From Candidatus Moduliflexus flocculans (GTDB lineage Bacteria; Moduliflexota; Moduliflexia; Moduliflexales; Moduliflexaceae), in assembly GCA_000739515.1 (NCBI GenBank), contig DF820459.1, positions 761,477 through 797,446 on the forward strand: a DNA stretch of 35,970 nt, written 5' to 3'. The position numbers and the translations under genes were made by a program. Below the pieces are notes generated by a model, which searched no databases, was not told the origin of the DNA, and saw only the letters and a program-made list of their open reading frames with translations. Positions 14,727 to 22,716 of the stretch are shown piece after piece; the stretch's first letter is position 1, and each line of letters opens with the position of its first letter.

Positions 14727-15839
14727 TTACCCATTGTTCCCGAACAACAGGATGAATCCAACCACAATTCCAATTCCGACGAGCACCGCAAACGCAATTT
14801 TGATCCAACTCCATGGGCGTTCCCCCTGAACTTCGCCGGTGCGAGCGTTCACCAAAAATCGGAAAATCTTATCATTGTAGCGATACGCGCTGATCCACAA
14901 TGGCAGCAGGATATGCTTGAACGTGATGTCAGAGTAAGCGGTGTCTTTCCGCCCGATGCGCTGTTCGTCGCCGCCGATATCCTTTCGAATGGTTTCTTCG
15001 ATCTTTGGCTCCATGATTTTTTTGGCAAATTCGAAGCCTTGCTGTAAGCTGACCGAATAACTTTCCGCGCGAAATCCGCTCAAGAATTGATCGTCATACG
15101 GCGCAAGCGCATGTAAATCCCAGGGTTCTAACGCTTGCGTATATTGACGCGGCAGAGAATCGCTGGCCGGGACAACAACATCGTCGAACGTATTATGGAC
15201 GCGGCCTTTCGCCGGATACCAGCGGGTTTTCTGCACCTGTACGCTCTCTGTCACCTGCTTGCCGTCGCGCGTGACCGTGCGCATCTCCGTGACATAATAA
15301 TGCTCGCCGCGCTCGCCGGCATAGTTCGTGCTGGTATTGGCATCATACGTCCAATGCGGCAAATACAACCCTTTTAGCCCTTCGGCGAGCCTGGCGGTCT
15401 TTTTCAGCTTATTCGGGGCAAACCACAGCCCTTTCACCCATGACTGAAATTTCTCCTGCGCTTCCTTGAGCGTCACTTTAAACGGCAGAAGTGCCGAGGG
15501 TGTGATTTGTTTCGTGGTAGTGGTCGTGATGACAATGCTTGTGCCGCAAAACGGGCATTCGGCGGCAGCGGTATTGGGTGGCAGCGTGGTTTCCGCGCCG
15601 CACGCCTGACATTTCACCGTGTTGATTTCTTGCATTTCACCTTCTGGCGCGGCATTGCGCAGATAGGCGTCGTAATCTAATTCCCGGATATGCTCCTGAT
15701 CGTCAGGTGTTAAGCCGCGAGACGCTGCCGGGATTTCATTTTCACTGCCGCAATACGGGCATTTGAGGGAATTCGTGCCTGGCGCAAATTTTAAATCCGC
15801 GCCGCATTGCTGACATGGAAATTGCGTGTTTTTTGACAT
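14727..15839 (-). CDS. Double zinc-ribbon protein with C-terminal membrane anchor
   Basis: A 370-residue protein. Two CxxC...CxxC zinc ribbons are at C9/C12/C27/C30 and C77/C80/C95/C98. A central part with Trp-rich strands follows (LKGLYLPHWTYDANTSTNY), and one membrane helix near the end (about 346-367). Homologues are often mislabelled as primosomal protein N'-like because of the zinc ribbons; no helicase motifs are present. The ATG at 15839 has AGAAGG 7 nt upstream; a TTG two codons earlier is less likely. It lies downstream of an SPFH protein gene on the same strand, a pairing I recall from many bacteria. I infer that the two form one membrane-associated complex of unknown job. Confidence 0.75.
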   Translation of the reverse strand: MSKNTQFPCQQCGADLKFAPGTNSLKCPYCGSENEIPAASRGLTPDDQEHIRELDYDAYLRNAAPEGEMQEINTVKCQACGAETTLPPNTAAAECPFCGTSIVITTTTTKQITPSALLPFKVTLKEAQEKFQSWVKGLWFAPNKLKKTARLAEGLKGLYLPHWTYDANTSTNYAGERGEHYYVTEMRTVTRDGKQVTESVQVQKTRWYPAKGRVHNTFDDVVVPASDSLPRQYTQALEPWDLHALAPYDDQFLSGFRAESYSVSLQQGFEFAKKIMEPKIEETIRKDIGGDEQRIGRKDTAYSDITFKHILLPLWISAYRYNDKIFRFLVNARTGEVQGERPWSWIKIAFAVLVGIGIVVGFILLFGNNG

Positions 15840-15866
15840 GGTCAAACCTTCTTTTCATCATCCCCA

Positions 15867-15929
15867 TTGTAGAGACGCTCCCGACGGGGCGTCTGTTTTC
15901 GGAAGACACCCCGCAGGGCGTCTCTACAA
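15867..15929. repeat. Palindromic repeat family F, copy 1
   Basis: Outer arms TTGTAGAGACGC (15867-15878) and the complement (15918-15929), with further pairing inside. It sits between the SPFH gene and the zinc-ribbon gene on their common transcript. Other copies are at 23937 and 33437. Confidence 0.85.
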
Positions 15930-15959
15930 AGGATCAAATGTCGAGTTGACAATTCTGAT

Positions 15960-17072
15960 TTATCGGGGTGGCAGCGGCGGCGGCGTGGAACCGAATAAGC
16001 CCGCTAATTCAGCAACCTGTCCGGCAGGCGTCCAACTGGCCATGCCATCTTTCCAGACCAGCGTGTCGCGTGTCAACTTTCCGCTTTGGATATGGGTTTT
16101 CAGTACATTCAGATCAAATGGGCCGGCAGACTGGCCATCCAACGCGACATGGAACGCAACGGCTTGCGGCAAAGGCGGCGGCGTGGGAGCGCCTGCTTGC
16201 TGCGGCTGATTCGGTTGATTCATGGCGCGGCTCATCTGGTTCGCCATCGCAAAGCCCATCCCCATGCCGATGCCAGCAGAGGCGTCGCCACCCGGATTTT
16301 TCGCGGCGGCTTCCATCGCTTCCGCGGCCTGGAATTGGGTATAAGCCGACAAGTTGCCAATTACGCCCATGCTGGCGCGTTTATCCATCGCAGCCTCGAC
16401 TTCCGGCGGCAGCGAGACGTTTTCGACCATCAGATTGATCAGTTCTATGCCAAAATCCACCATTTCCAATCGCATTTTTTGGCAAATCAAATCACCTAAT
16501 TCACTATAATTGGCGGCCACGTCTAACACCGGAATTTTCATTTCGGCTAAAATTTCGGAGAACCGCGACACAATCATATTCCGAATCTGTTCGCTGATGT
16601 CTTCGGTCGAAAAATCCGGATTCATGCCGACAAGCTGGCGCAGCAGCGTTGAGGGGTCAGACACGCGGATGCCGTATGTGCCGAAGGCGCGGACGCGCAC
16701 GACGCCGAATTCCGCATCTCGCAGCATCAGCGGATTTTTCAAGCCCCATTTCAAATTCATGAACCGGCGCGTGTTGACAAAATAGACTTCCGCTTTGAAC
16801 GGGCTGTTAAAGCCGTATTTCCAGCCTTTTAGCGTTCCTAAAATCGGCAAATTTTTTGTTTCTAATGTGTAGGTGCTCGGCACGTCGAAAATATCGGCGA
16901 TCTGCCCTTCATTCACAAAGAGCGCCACCTGGCTTTCGCGCACAATCAATTTCGCGCCATTTTTGATTTCGTTTCCCTGTCGTTCGAAACGAAAGACGAT
17001 CGTATCCTGCGTCGAATCCAACCATTCGATAATATCAATCAGTTGCCCGGCAATTTTATCCCATAACGACAT
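15960..17072 (-). CDS. SPFH-domain protein with C-terminal GYF_2 domain
   Basis: A 370-residue protein. Residues 1 to about 220 form an SPFH (stomatin/flotillin-like) domain of the type labelled virion core protein-like, including VNTRRFMNLKWGLKNPLMLR and VVRVRAFGTYGIRV. A Gly/Met-rich then Pro/Gln-rich linker follows. The last 60 residues have the GYF_2 (DUF4339) pattern, with GPFDLNVLKTHIQSGKL and WKDGMASWTPAGQV. It ends in Pro-rich TPPPLPPR. There is no N-terminal membrane helix. AAGGAGAG lies 6 nt upstream of the ATG. It is the first gene of a two-gene unit with the zinc-ribbon protein. Confidence 0.88.
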   Translation of the reverse strand: MSLWDKIAGQLIDIIEWLDSTQDTIVFRFERQGNEIKNGAKLIVRESQVALFVNEGQIADIFDVPSTYTLETKNLPILGTLKGWKYGFNSPFKAEVYFVNTRRFMNLKWGLKNPLMLRDAEFGVVRVRAFGTYGIRVSDPSTLLRQLVGMNPDFSTEDISEQIRNMIVSRFSEILAEMKIPVLDVAANYSELGDLICQKMRLEMVDFGIELINLMVENVSLPPEVEAAMDKRASMGVIGNLSAYTQFQAAEAMEAAAKNPGGDASAGIGMGMGFAMANQMSRAMNQPNQPQQAGAPTPPPLPQAVAFHVALDGQSAGPFDLNVLKTHIQSGKLTRDTLVWKDGMASWTPAGQVAELAGLFGSTPPPLPPR

Positions 17073-17146
17073 AGGTCACTCTCCTTGTAAAAGGTCGCAT
17101 TGTTGTTACAATTCTCTGTGAGCCACTTCTATGCGAAGATATCGAA

Positions 17147-17175
17147 AATATCCCCAGACAGGCAAAATCTGTCAA
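17147..17175 (-). promoter_or_regulatory. Sigma-70-type promoter of the SPFH operon
   Basis: On the minus strand, TTGACA (17175-17170), a 17-nt spacer, then GATATT (17152-17147). This gives a leader of roughly 70 nt before the SPFH start codon. Confidence 0.55.
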
Positions 17176-17307
17176 TAAAAATCACGCCAGTCTGTATTTT
17201 GTGCATCTTGCAGTAAAAAATAATGCAAGAGTTCCTGCCTTTTTAAACGAATGCCAATTGTGTTCGATAAAGATTATATTCCTTAGAGGCGGCCTGTTTC
17301 TCCAAGT

Positions 17308-17431
17308 CTGTTAAGTTCTCATAAAAACCTGTCATTGCACGGGGCGTAAGCGACAAAGCAATCTCTGGTCGCCGGGATTGCTTCGTCGTTGTCACTCCTC
17401 GCAATGACAATTTTAGTCGAGAACTTAACAG
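17308..17431. repeat. Nested palindrome: family E copy 2 inside an outer inverted repeat
   Basis: The inner part (17330-17409) is a diverged copy of the family E repeat. It is enclosed by a perfect 13-bp outer inverted repeat (17308-17320 and 17419-17431, arm CTGTTAAGTTCTC). The rest of the gene-free stretch 17073-17481 holds only the SPFH promoter and a weak 6-bp stem at about 17457-17477. Confidence 0.85.
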
Positions 17432-17481
17432 CCCTGAGGGTTAAACAGTGACGTTTCTTCAGCGAGAGCGCCTGAAGTGCC

Positions 17482-18417
17482 TCACCGATAGAGCGTCATC
17501 GCTAACAAAAACAGCGCAATCGAGACGAGCGTGCTGAATGACAGCGTATTAACGACATAGTGCCGGTTCGCGTGATCATCGTCTCGCAGAAACAGCGCAA
17601 TCACAAACGGCGGCGGCAGCAGAAACATCGTCAACGCCGCGTATTCATACATGTAATCAAGACCGAGCAATCGAGCAAAAACGACTTTATTCAATAATAA
17701 CACAACGGTGATGAGCAGCGCCGAACGAATCGCAATCGTTTTCAGCGCGATCCGCGCCATATCGAAATCAACGCGGAATTCATAACCTAATGTCAAGCAA
17801 ATCAGCGGCACGGTCAAGTTGCCTAACATGGAAACCAGCGTCTTGACGTACGTCACGATTCGCGCGTCAGGAGCGCTGACTCGCCCTTTTAACAAGCTGA
17901 CCAACACACCGAGGAAAATCGCGATAATCACGGGCGACGTGAGAAACATGCGGACAAGTTGCGCCGGGTGCTGTGTGCCGTCGCGGAGTTTCATCAGCAT
18001 CGCCATCAGCACGAAAAAGACGAACACAACCTGTCCTAAATCAATTAACGCCAATTTATCAAGTTCCGGCATGCCATAGACAGCCAGGAAAATGGCATAG
18101 CCGAGCATGCCGGTTTCGAAACCGCCTAAAAGCAGCGGAAAATACGGCGACGACATCTTGAGCGGCTTTGCGAGCAGATGCCCAAGCCAGACCATGACAG
18201 AGCAGACGCCAAACACCAATCCGATTACGATCAAAAATTTTGCCTGAAGTTGCAACGATGAAAATGCCTGAAACAGCAAGCAGGGAAGGCCGATTGCAAC
18301 CACGATTTTTTTGATGTCCGGGATGGACTCCGCGCGGAAAAAATGAAACCGTTGCAAGATGTAGCCAAGCAAAAACATCGAGATCACAGGCAAAACACTT
18401 AAAAAAATATTGAGCAT
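17482..18417 (-). CDS. AEC-family transporter (auxin efflux carrier type)
   Basis: A 311-residue membrane protein with about ten predicted helices, the usual size for the AEC family. The first helix segment (LPVISMFLLGYILQRFHFF), the GLPCLLFQAFS loop and the later NLTVPLICLTLGYEF match the family. Bacterial members export or import malate, malonate, amino acids or similar organic acids; the substrate here is unknown. AAGGGAG precedes the ATG. Downstream on the same strand is the nested palindrome. Upstream are a family I hairpin and family B copy 3. Confidence 0.92.
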   Translation of the reverse strand: MLNIFLSVLPVISMFLLGYILQRFHFFRAESIPDIKKIVVAIGLPCLLFQAFSSLQLQAKFLIVIGLVFGVCSVMVWLGHLLAKPLKMSSPYFPLLLGGFETGMLGYAIFLAVYGMPELDKLALIDLGQVVFVFFVLMAMLMKLRDGTQHPAQLVRMFLTSPVIIAIFLGVLVSLLKGRVSAPDARIVTYVKTLVSMLGNLTVPLICLTLGYEFRVDFDMARIALKTIAIRSALLITVVLLLNKVVFARLLGLDYMYEYAALTMFLLPPPFVIALFLRDDDHANRHYVVNTLSFSTLVSIALFLLAMTLYR

Positions 18418-18455
18418 AATTCTCCCTTGAAAATAGAATTTTCATGCATCGTGGC

Positions 18456-18483
18456 GTAGGTCGAAACTGGAGTTTCGACCTAC
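18456..18483. repeat. Perfect hairpin, family I
   Basis: A perfect 13-bp inverted repeat (GTAGGTCGAAACT and complement) around GG, between the metalloprotease gene end and the AEC gene start. Similar hairpins are common dispersed repeats in other bacteria; no second copy was seen in this window. Confidence 0.8.
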
Positions 18484-18513
18484 ATGAATAGCTCGCAAAA
18501 CATAACATTATGG

Positions 18514-18546
18514 AGACCTCACAGGTCTTCAAGACCTGTGAGGTCT
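18514..18546. repeat. Palindromic repeat family B, copy 3
   Basis: The most perfect copy: 16-nt arms (AGACCTCACAGGTCTT and complement) around one base. It lies 16 nt beyond the stop of the M16C protease gene. No long T tract follows on the minus strand. Confidence 0.9.
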
Positions 18547-18561
18547 GTTAGAATTTCAGGC

Positions 18562-21480
18562 TTATAGCACTTTCAGCGTTTCGAGCCACGCGCCGCGTGC
18601 CTGATTCGCCTGCTGAATCGCGTCCGGCGAGCCCATGACGACGACGAGTCCGCGCTGATTCACCTGATCCAGCGCATCGGCAAATTTCCGAAAATCGTCG
18701 GCGGTTGTTGACAAGACCTGGTCTCGAATCCGCTGCCGCGTCTCGTCGCTTTCGCCGAGCAGATGCCACATCATCGAGGTGTAGCCTTTGGCGTCCGGGA
18801 GCATGTAGTCGTCAATCTGGCCGATTACGCCAATAATGCTTTTCGTTAATTCTTCGACGCTCAGGTCAAGCTCTCGCAGAAAACGCGCCGTTAAATCGTA
18901 ATTTTCCAGCGTTCCTAAAAGATTGGGATCGCGGTAGGACGAAAACACAAACAGGCCGGAACGCCTATCAAACCAGCAGTTTCCGCCATACGCGCCTCCC
19001 TGCACGCGCACTTTTTCCCAGAGCCAGGAGGTATGCAGATAATTGGTGATGACGCCAATCGAGCCGTGATGCTGATAGCCTGCGGCATAGAGATTCGCGC
19101 CTTTGGCGACGTAATTGACCTGCGCCGGAATCGTCAATCCTTCATTCGGCGCAAGCGTTTCCGGCGTCCAGGCCGCCTGCTGCGCGTCAATAGCAGGCAG
19201 CGTTTCGACAAAGCGTGTCAATTTGGGCAACACCGCCGCCCAATTCTCCCGGTCAACGGTCACATTGCACAACAGCGCGTTGCGGTTGATGATGATCTGC
19301 CGGATCGCGTCCAGTTTTGCCAATACAGACGGCCAATCGCGTTCTACTTCCTCAGCAAGCTGGCGCGTGAAAAAGAGCGAACTTATGCCGTTGGTCTGCT
19401 CGGAAAACCAGCCGGATTCGTGGAAATGGGCGCTCAGGCGCGTTCCGGCGAAATAGCTGCCGGATGGAATCAGGCTCGACTCTTTGCGGGCTTTGTTTTC
19501 CAGCACTAACTGCCTGAAGCGTTCCTGGTTATCGAGTTTCACGGTCAGCAGCATGTCGCGCAGAATTCCAAGCAGATCATCGGTTTGCGCTACTGTCGCT
19601 TTGCCGCGCAGCAGCAGCCGCGCCACGCTTGCGTGTTGCCCGGCCATCGCAGAATTAAAAAGCGTCGGCCAGATGCCGCCGGTTTTGCAGCCGATGCGCT
19701 GCTGCAATTTGACGAAATCCTCCGTTTCCGTGCCCATATTGAGCAGCGATCTGCCGAACAACGGCGCATACGGCAGCAATTCCTGCGGCAGCGTATGCAG
19801 ATCGAACGCAAGGTCGAGATAGACAATGCCATTTGTAAAAAGATCATGATGCAAAATGTCCGTATTGCCATGTTTCATGAGGTCGGACGGGATGATCTTA
19901 TTGTTTTTGTCCAAATCCGTTAGCGTCAGCATCGGCAGCGTGGCGAGCGCTTCCGGCGAATTCGGCGTTTCCTGCATCCGTTTCAACTCTTGCGTCTGCG
20001 CCACGACAGATTCGATGTCGGCAGGCGTCATAGCGGCCTTCGCCTGCGCTAATCGCGCTTCTTCCGCCGCCTTGCGCTGCTTGCCGAGTTCGACATCCGG
20101 GCGCAGCAAAACGCTGACGCGGTGCGGATTCTTTAACAGCATGTCATCAATCAACCGCTCGAAATAACGTTCGCCCGATTGTAGTCGGGCTTTGATCGCC
20201 TGAAGCGGTTTTTCGAAGGCGAGCGGCTCAATAGGGTCATGGCCGTGCAGCCAGGCGGTCAGCGCGGTGAACATCAGCGCCAAGCCGCGCGGAAATCCGC
20301 CGGTGTTCTGCTCCCGCAGGCTGAATTCGGTGGTATTGACCGCCGCCTCAATCATCTCCGGCTCAATGCCGCCTTGCGCTAAGGCGCTCAATGTCGAAAG
20401 AATCACCTCTTCGACACGTTCGCCATCTTCCGGCGCGATTCCTTTTAAGCCTGTCGAAAAGCACAACTGCCGCAATTCGTATTCTAAGCCGCCGCCGGTA
20501 ATGTCTTCGCCAAACCCGGAATCAATCAACGCTTTGCGAAGCGGAGAGGCGGCTGTTCCGACGAGAATATGATTCAAGATAATCCAGCCGAGCGCTTTTT
20601 CGACATCGTTCCCTTCTTCCAGCAGCCAGTTGATGGTAATCATGCCTTTCCGCGTCAATTCGGCGTCTTCTCCGGCATCATAGGCATGAATGACTTGTTT
20701 CGGCGCGGCGAAGCGCTGCTGCAAATCAATAGCGGCGGAAATCGGCTTGCGGTCAAAGACGCTGAGCCAGTCATTCAAATAGCGCAGGCGTTCCGTCGGG
20801 TCGTCGTCGCCATAGAAAAAAATCATGGCGTTTGAGGGGTGGTAATAGGTTTCATGGAACGCCTTGAACTGCTGATAGGTCAAATTCGGAATATCGTCGG
20901 GATCGCCGCCGGAATCCACGCCATAGATCGTATCCGGGAACAACGCTTGCTGCGACAGGCGGTACAGCAGGCTGTCCGGCGAAGAATACGCCCCCTTCAT
21001 TTCATTGAAGACTACCCCCTTGAAGGTCATCGGCGCATCCGGCGCGTCGAGTTCGTAATGCCAGCCTTCCTGCATGAAAATCTGCGGCGTGATGTGAGGA
21101 TAAAAAACCGCGTCTAAATAGACATCAATCAGATGATAAAGGTCTTTCACGTTTTGACTCGCCACCGGATAGCTCGTTTTGTCCGGGAACGTCATCGCAT
21201 TCAGAAACGTGTTCAGCGAGCCTTTCATCAGTTCTACGAACGGCTCTTTCACCGGATATTTGCGCGAGCCGCACAACACCGAATGCTCCATGATATGCGC
21301 GACGCCGGTGGAATCGGCGGGCGGCGTGCGGAACGAAATGCCGAACGCCTTGTTTTCGTCGCTATTTTCGACGGACAGCAATTCCGCGCCGCTTTTGTCA
21401 TGGCGGAATAATTTGGCGCGAGCGTTGAGTTCAGGAATCGTCTGGTCTTTGATCAGGGTAAATCCGTAGGTCTGTTGCAT
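18562..21480 (-). CDS. M16C-family metalloprotease (presequence-protease type)
   Basis: A 972-residue zinc protease of the large insulinase-related M16C group (as in PreP). The inverted zinc motif HIMEH is at residues 62-66 in STGVAHIMEHSVLCGSRKYP, followed by KGSLNTFLNAMTFPDKTSYP, typical of M16C. The C-terminal half has VRVQGGAYGGNCWFD, a second-lobe signature. The frame extends 13 codons further upstream, but the ATG at 21480 with GGAG upstream starts the normal N-terminus (MQQTYGFTLIKD). No signal peptide is seen, so it is probably cytoplasmic and degrades short peptides. It stands alone between repeats. Confidence 0.94.
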   Translation of the reverse strand: MQQTYGFTLIKDQTIPELNARAKLFRHDKSGAELLSVENSDENKAFGISFRTPPADSTGVAHIMEHSVLCGSRKYPVKEPFVELMKGSLNTFLNAMTFPDKTSYPVASQNVKDLYHLIDVYLDAVFYPHITPQIFMQEGWHYELDAPDAPMTFKGVVFNEMKGAYSSPDSLLYRLSQQALFPDTIYGVDSGGDPDDIPNLTYQQFKAFHETYYHPSNAMIFFYGDDDPTERLRYLNDWLSVFDRKPISAAIDLQQRFAAPKQVIHAYDAGEDAELTRKGMITINWLLEEGNDVEKALGWIILNHILVGTAASPLRKALIDSGFGEDITGGGLEYELRQLCFSTGLKGIAPEDGERVEEVILSTLSALAQGGIEPEMIEAAVNTTEFSLREQNTGGFPRGLALMFTALTAWLHGHDPIEPLAFEKPLQAIKARLQSGERYFERLIDDMLLKNPHRVSVLLRPDVELGKQRKAAEEARLAQAKAAMTPADIESVVAQTQELKRMQETPNSPEALATLPMLTLTDLDKNNKIIPSDLMKHGNTDILHHDLFTNGIVYLDLAFDLHTLPQELLPYAPLFGRSLLNMGTETEDFVKLQQRIGCKTGGIWPTLFNSAMAGQHASVARLLLRGKATVAQTDDLLGILRDMLLTVKLDNQERFRQLVLENKARKESSLIPSGSYFAGTRLSAHFHESGWFSEQTNGISSLFFTRQLAEEVERDWPSVLAKLDAIRQIIINRNALLCNVTVDRENWAAVLPKLTRFVETLPAIDAQQAAWTPETLAPNEGLTIPAQVNYVAKGANLYAAGYQHHGSIGVITNYLHTSWLWEKVRVQGGAYGGNCWFDRRSGLFVFSSYRDPNLLGTLENYDLTARFLRELDLSVEELTKSIIGVIGQIDDYMLPDAKGYTSMMWHLLGESDETRQRIRDQVLSTTADDFRKFADALDQVNQRGLVVVMGSPDAIQQANQARGAWLETLKVL

Positions 21481-21506
21481 TGGATGGTTTCTCCAGAAAG
21501 AGTTCG

Positions 21507-21539
21507 AGCAGTCAGACACCTTGAAGGCGTCTGACTGCT
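21507..21539. repeat. Palindromic repeat family C, copy 3
   Basis: Arms of 16 nt with one mismatch (AGCAGTCAGACACCTT). It abuts the MITE-like element that starts at 21541. It lies upstream of the M16C protease gene. Confidence 0.85.
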
Positions 21540-21540
21540 T

Positions 21541-21706
21541 ATTTAGCCCGTAGGGCTTTCGGTGTTGTAGAAGACAGTGCTACGCGGATTCTACCGCGTA
21601 GCGGTTGTGGTGGTTGCTCTCCATATCGCCTACGGCGAACAATGCCTGTTTTCTGCGCGTTCTACAAAACCGAATCGCCTACGGCGAAAACGACGTAAAT
21701 AATCAC
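21541..21706. mobile_element. MITE-like element, family D copy 2 (diverged)
   Basis: It aligns with the copy at 6687-6845: same left end (TTTAGCCCGTAGGGCTT), same central hairpins CCGCGTAGCGG and CGCCTACGGCG, and similar right end. The rightmost hairpin has changed from GCCC-TAC-GGGC to CGCC-TAC-GGCG. It ends 6 nt from the yggS stop codon. Confidence 0.7.
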
Positions 21707-21711
21707 GATTT

Positions 21712-22389
21712 TTACGCATACTGCCGCGCGCCGAAGACAATCGTGCCGAGGCGCACCATATTCGAGCCTTCTTCAATGGCGACGCGGTAGGAATCGGACA
21801 TGCCCATCGAAAGCGTTTTCATCGTCACATTCGGCAGGCTCAGCGCGCCGAGACGGTCAAATATCTGGCGGGCGGCACGAAAATAGGGGCGGCTGTCTTC
21901 AGGATCGGGCGTAAACATCCCCATCGTCATGATGCCTTCGACGCGCAGATGCTCGAGCTGCGCCATCTGTCGCGCAAGCTGCTCGATCTGCTCGTATTCC
22001 GGTGGCAGCCCGACTTTCGAGATTTCCGCGGCGATATTCACCTCAAGATAGACCGGCCAGACGCGCCCAAAACGTGCGGCGCGAGTCTCGAACGCCTGCG
22101 CTTTTTCAAGCGAATCAATGGTCTGAAACACGTCAAAGAGCGGCAGGGCTTTATTGATTTTATTGGTCTGCAACGCACCGATGAAATGCCAGCGAACGCG
22201 GCGAACGGCGTCGCCGAGCGCCTGCTGCATCGTTTCGGCTTCCTGCACGTAATTTTCGCCGATGTCGGTGGCGCCTGAGGCAATCGCTTCCAGCACTTCG
22301 TCAGGTGTTCGGGTTTTCGCGGCCAGCACAATCGTGACATGTTCCGGGATGTCGCGGCGCAAGCGTTGGTAATTTTCAGTAATACTCAT
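21712..22389 (-). CDS. YggS-family PLP-binding protein
   Basis: A 225-residue PLP homeostasis protein (YggS/PLPBP). K25 in VLAAKTRT is the expected PLP lysine. GENYVQEAETM and WHFIGALQTNK are family hallmarks, and LSMGMSDSYRVAIEEGSNMV with RLGTIVFG forms the phosphate site. It is known to affect PLP and amino-acid balance and has no clear enzyme activity. The gene is monocistronic here: MITE-like element downstream, and a 320-nt gap upstream shared with a divergent aminotransferase. Confidence 0.95.
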   Translation of the reverse strand: MSITENYQRLRRDIPEHVTIVLAAKTRTPDEVLEAIASGATDIGENYVQEAETMQQALGDAVRRVRWHFIGALQTNKINKALPLFDVFQTIDSLEKAQAFETRAARFGRVWPVYLEVNIAAEISKVGLPPEYEQIEQLARQMAQLEHLRVEGIMTMGMFTPDPEDSRPYFRAARQIFDRLGALSLPNVTMKTLSMGMSDSYRVAIEEGSNMVRLGTIVFGARQYA

Positions 22390-22525
22390 AATGGTTATCC
22401 TATCAGGAAATTTCTCTTGACAAGTTTACGGCAGCCGCATGGGCTTTTTTCTGATACTGCCGAATCTTTCGGCAAGACCTGAAAAAAATGTCAAGAACTC
22501 TTTTTGGTTCTTCCGGGTGTGAGTA

Positions 22526-22629
22526 AATAGAACACTGATTGGACTGATTTTGCTGATTTCCGCTGAGAATTTTCAACGTGCTTTCGAATCAGTCAAAATC
22601 AGTCTAATCAGCCCAATCAGTGTTCTATT
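22526..22629. repeat. Inverted repeat family G, copy 2
   Basis: The best copy of the family: AATAGAACACTGATTGG at the left end and its complement at the right, with CTGAT units in both arms. It lies in the 327-nt gap between divergent yggS and the class V aminotransferase. The rest of that gap (22390-22525) holds two small stems (about 22463-22481 and 22495-22514) but no promoter that I can defend. Confidence 0.85.
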
Positions 22630-22716
22630 CCCCCGAAAAACCGCCATCAACGACAATAGAGGAGATTGTGCGCGGCAAGGGCTGGAGGGCAATTGACGCG
22701 CATGAGGCAATGCATT

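Noticed and set aside
14727..15839. Primosomal helicase PriA-like identity for the zinc-ribbon protein
   Set aside because: Only zinc ribbons are shared; there are no Walker A or B motifs and there is a C-terminal membrane helix.
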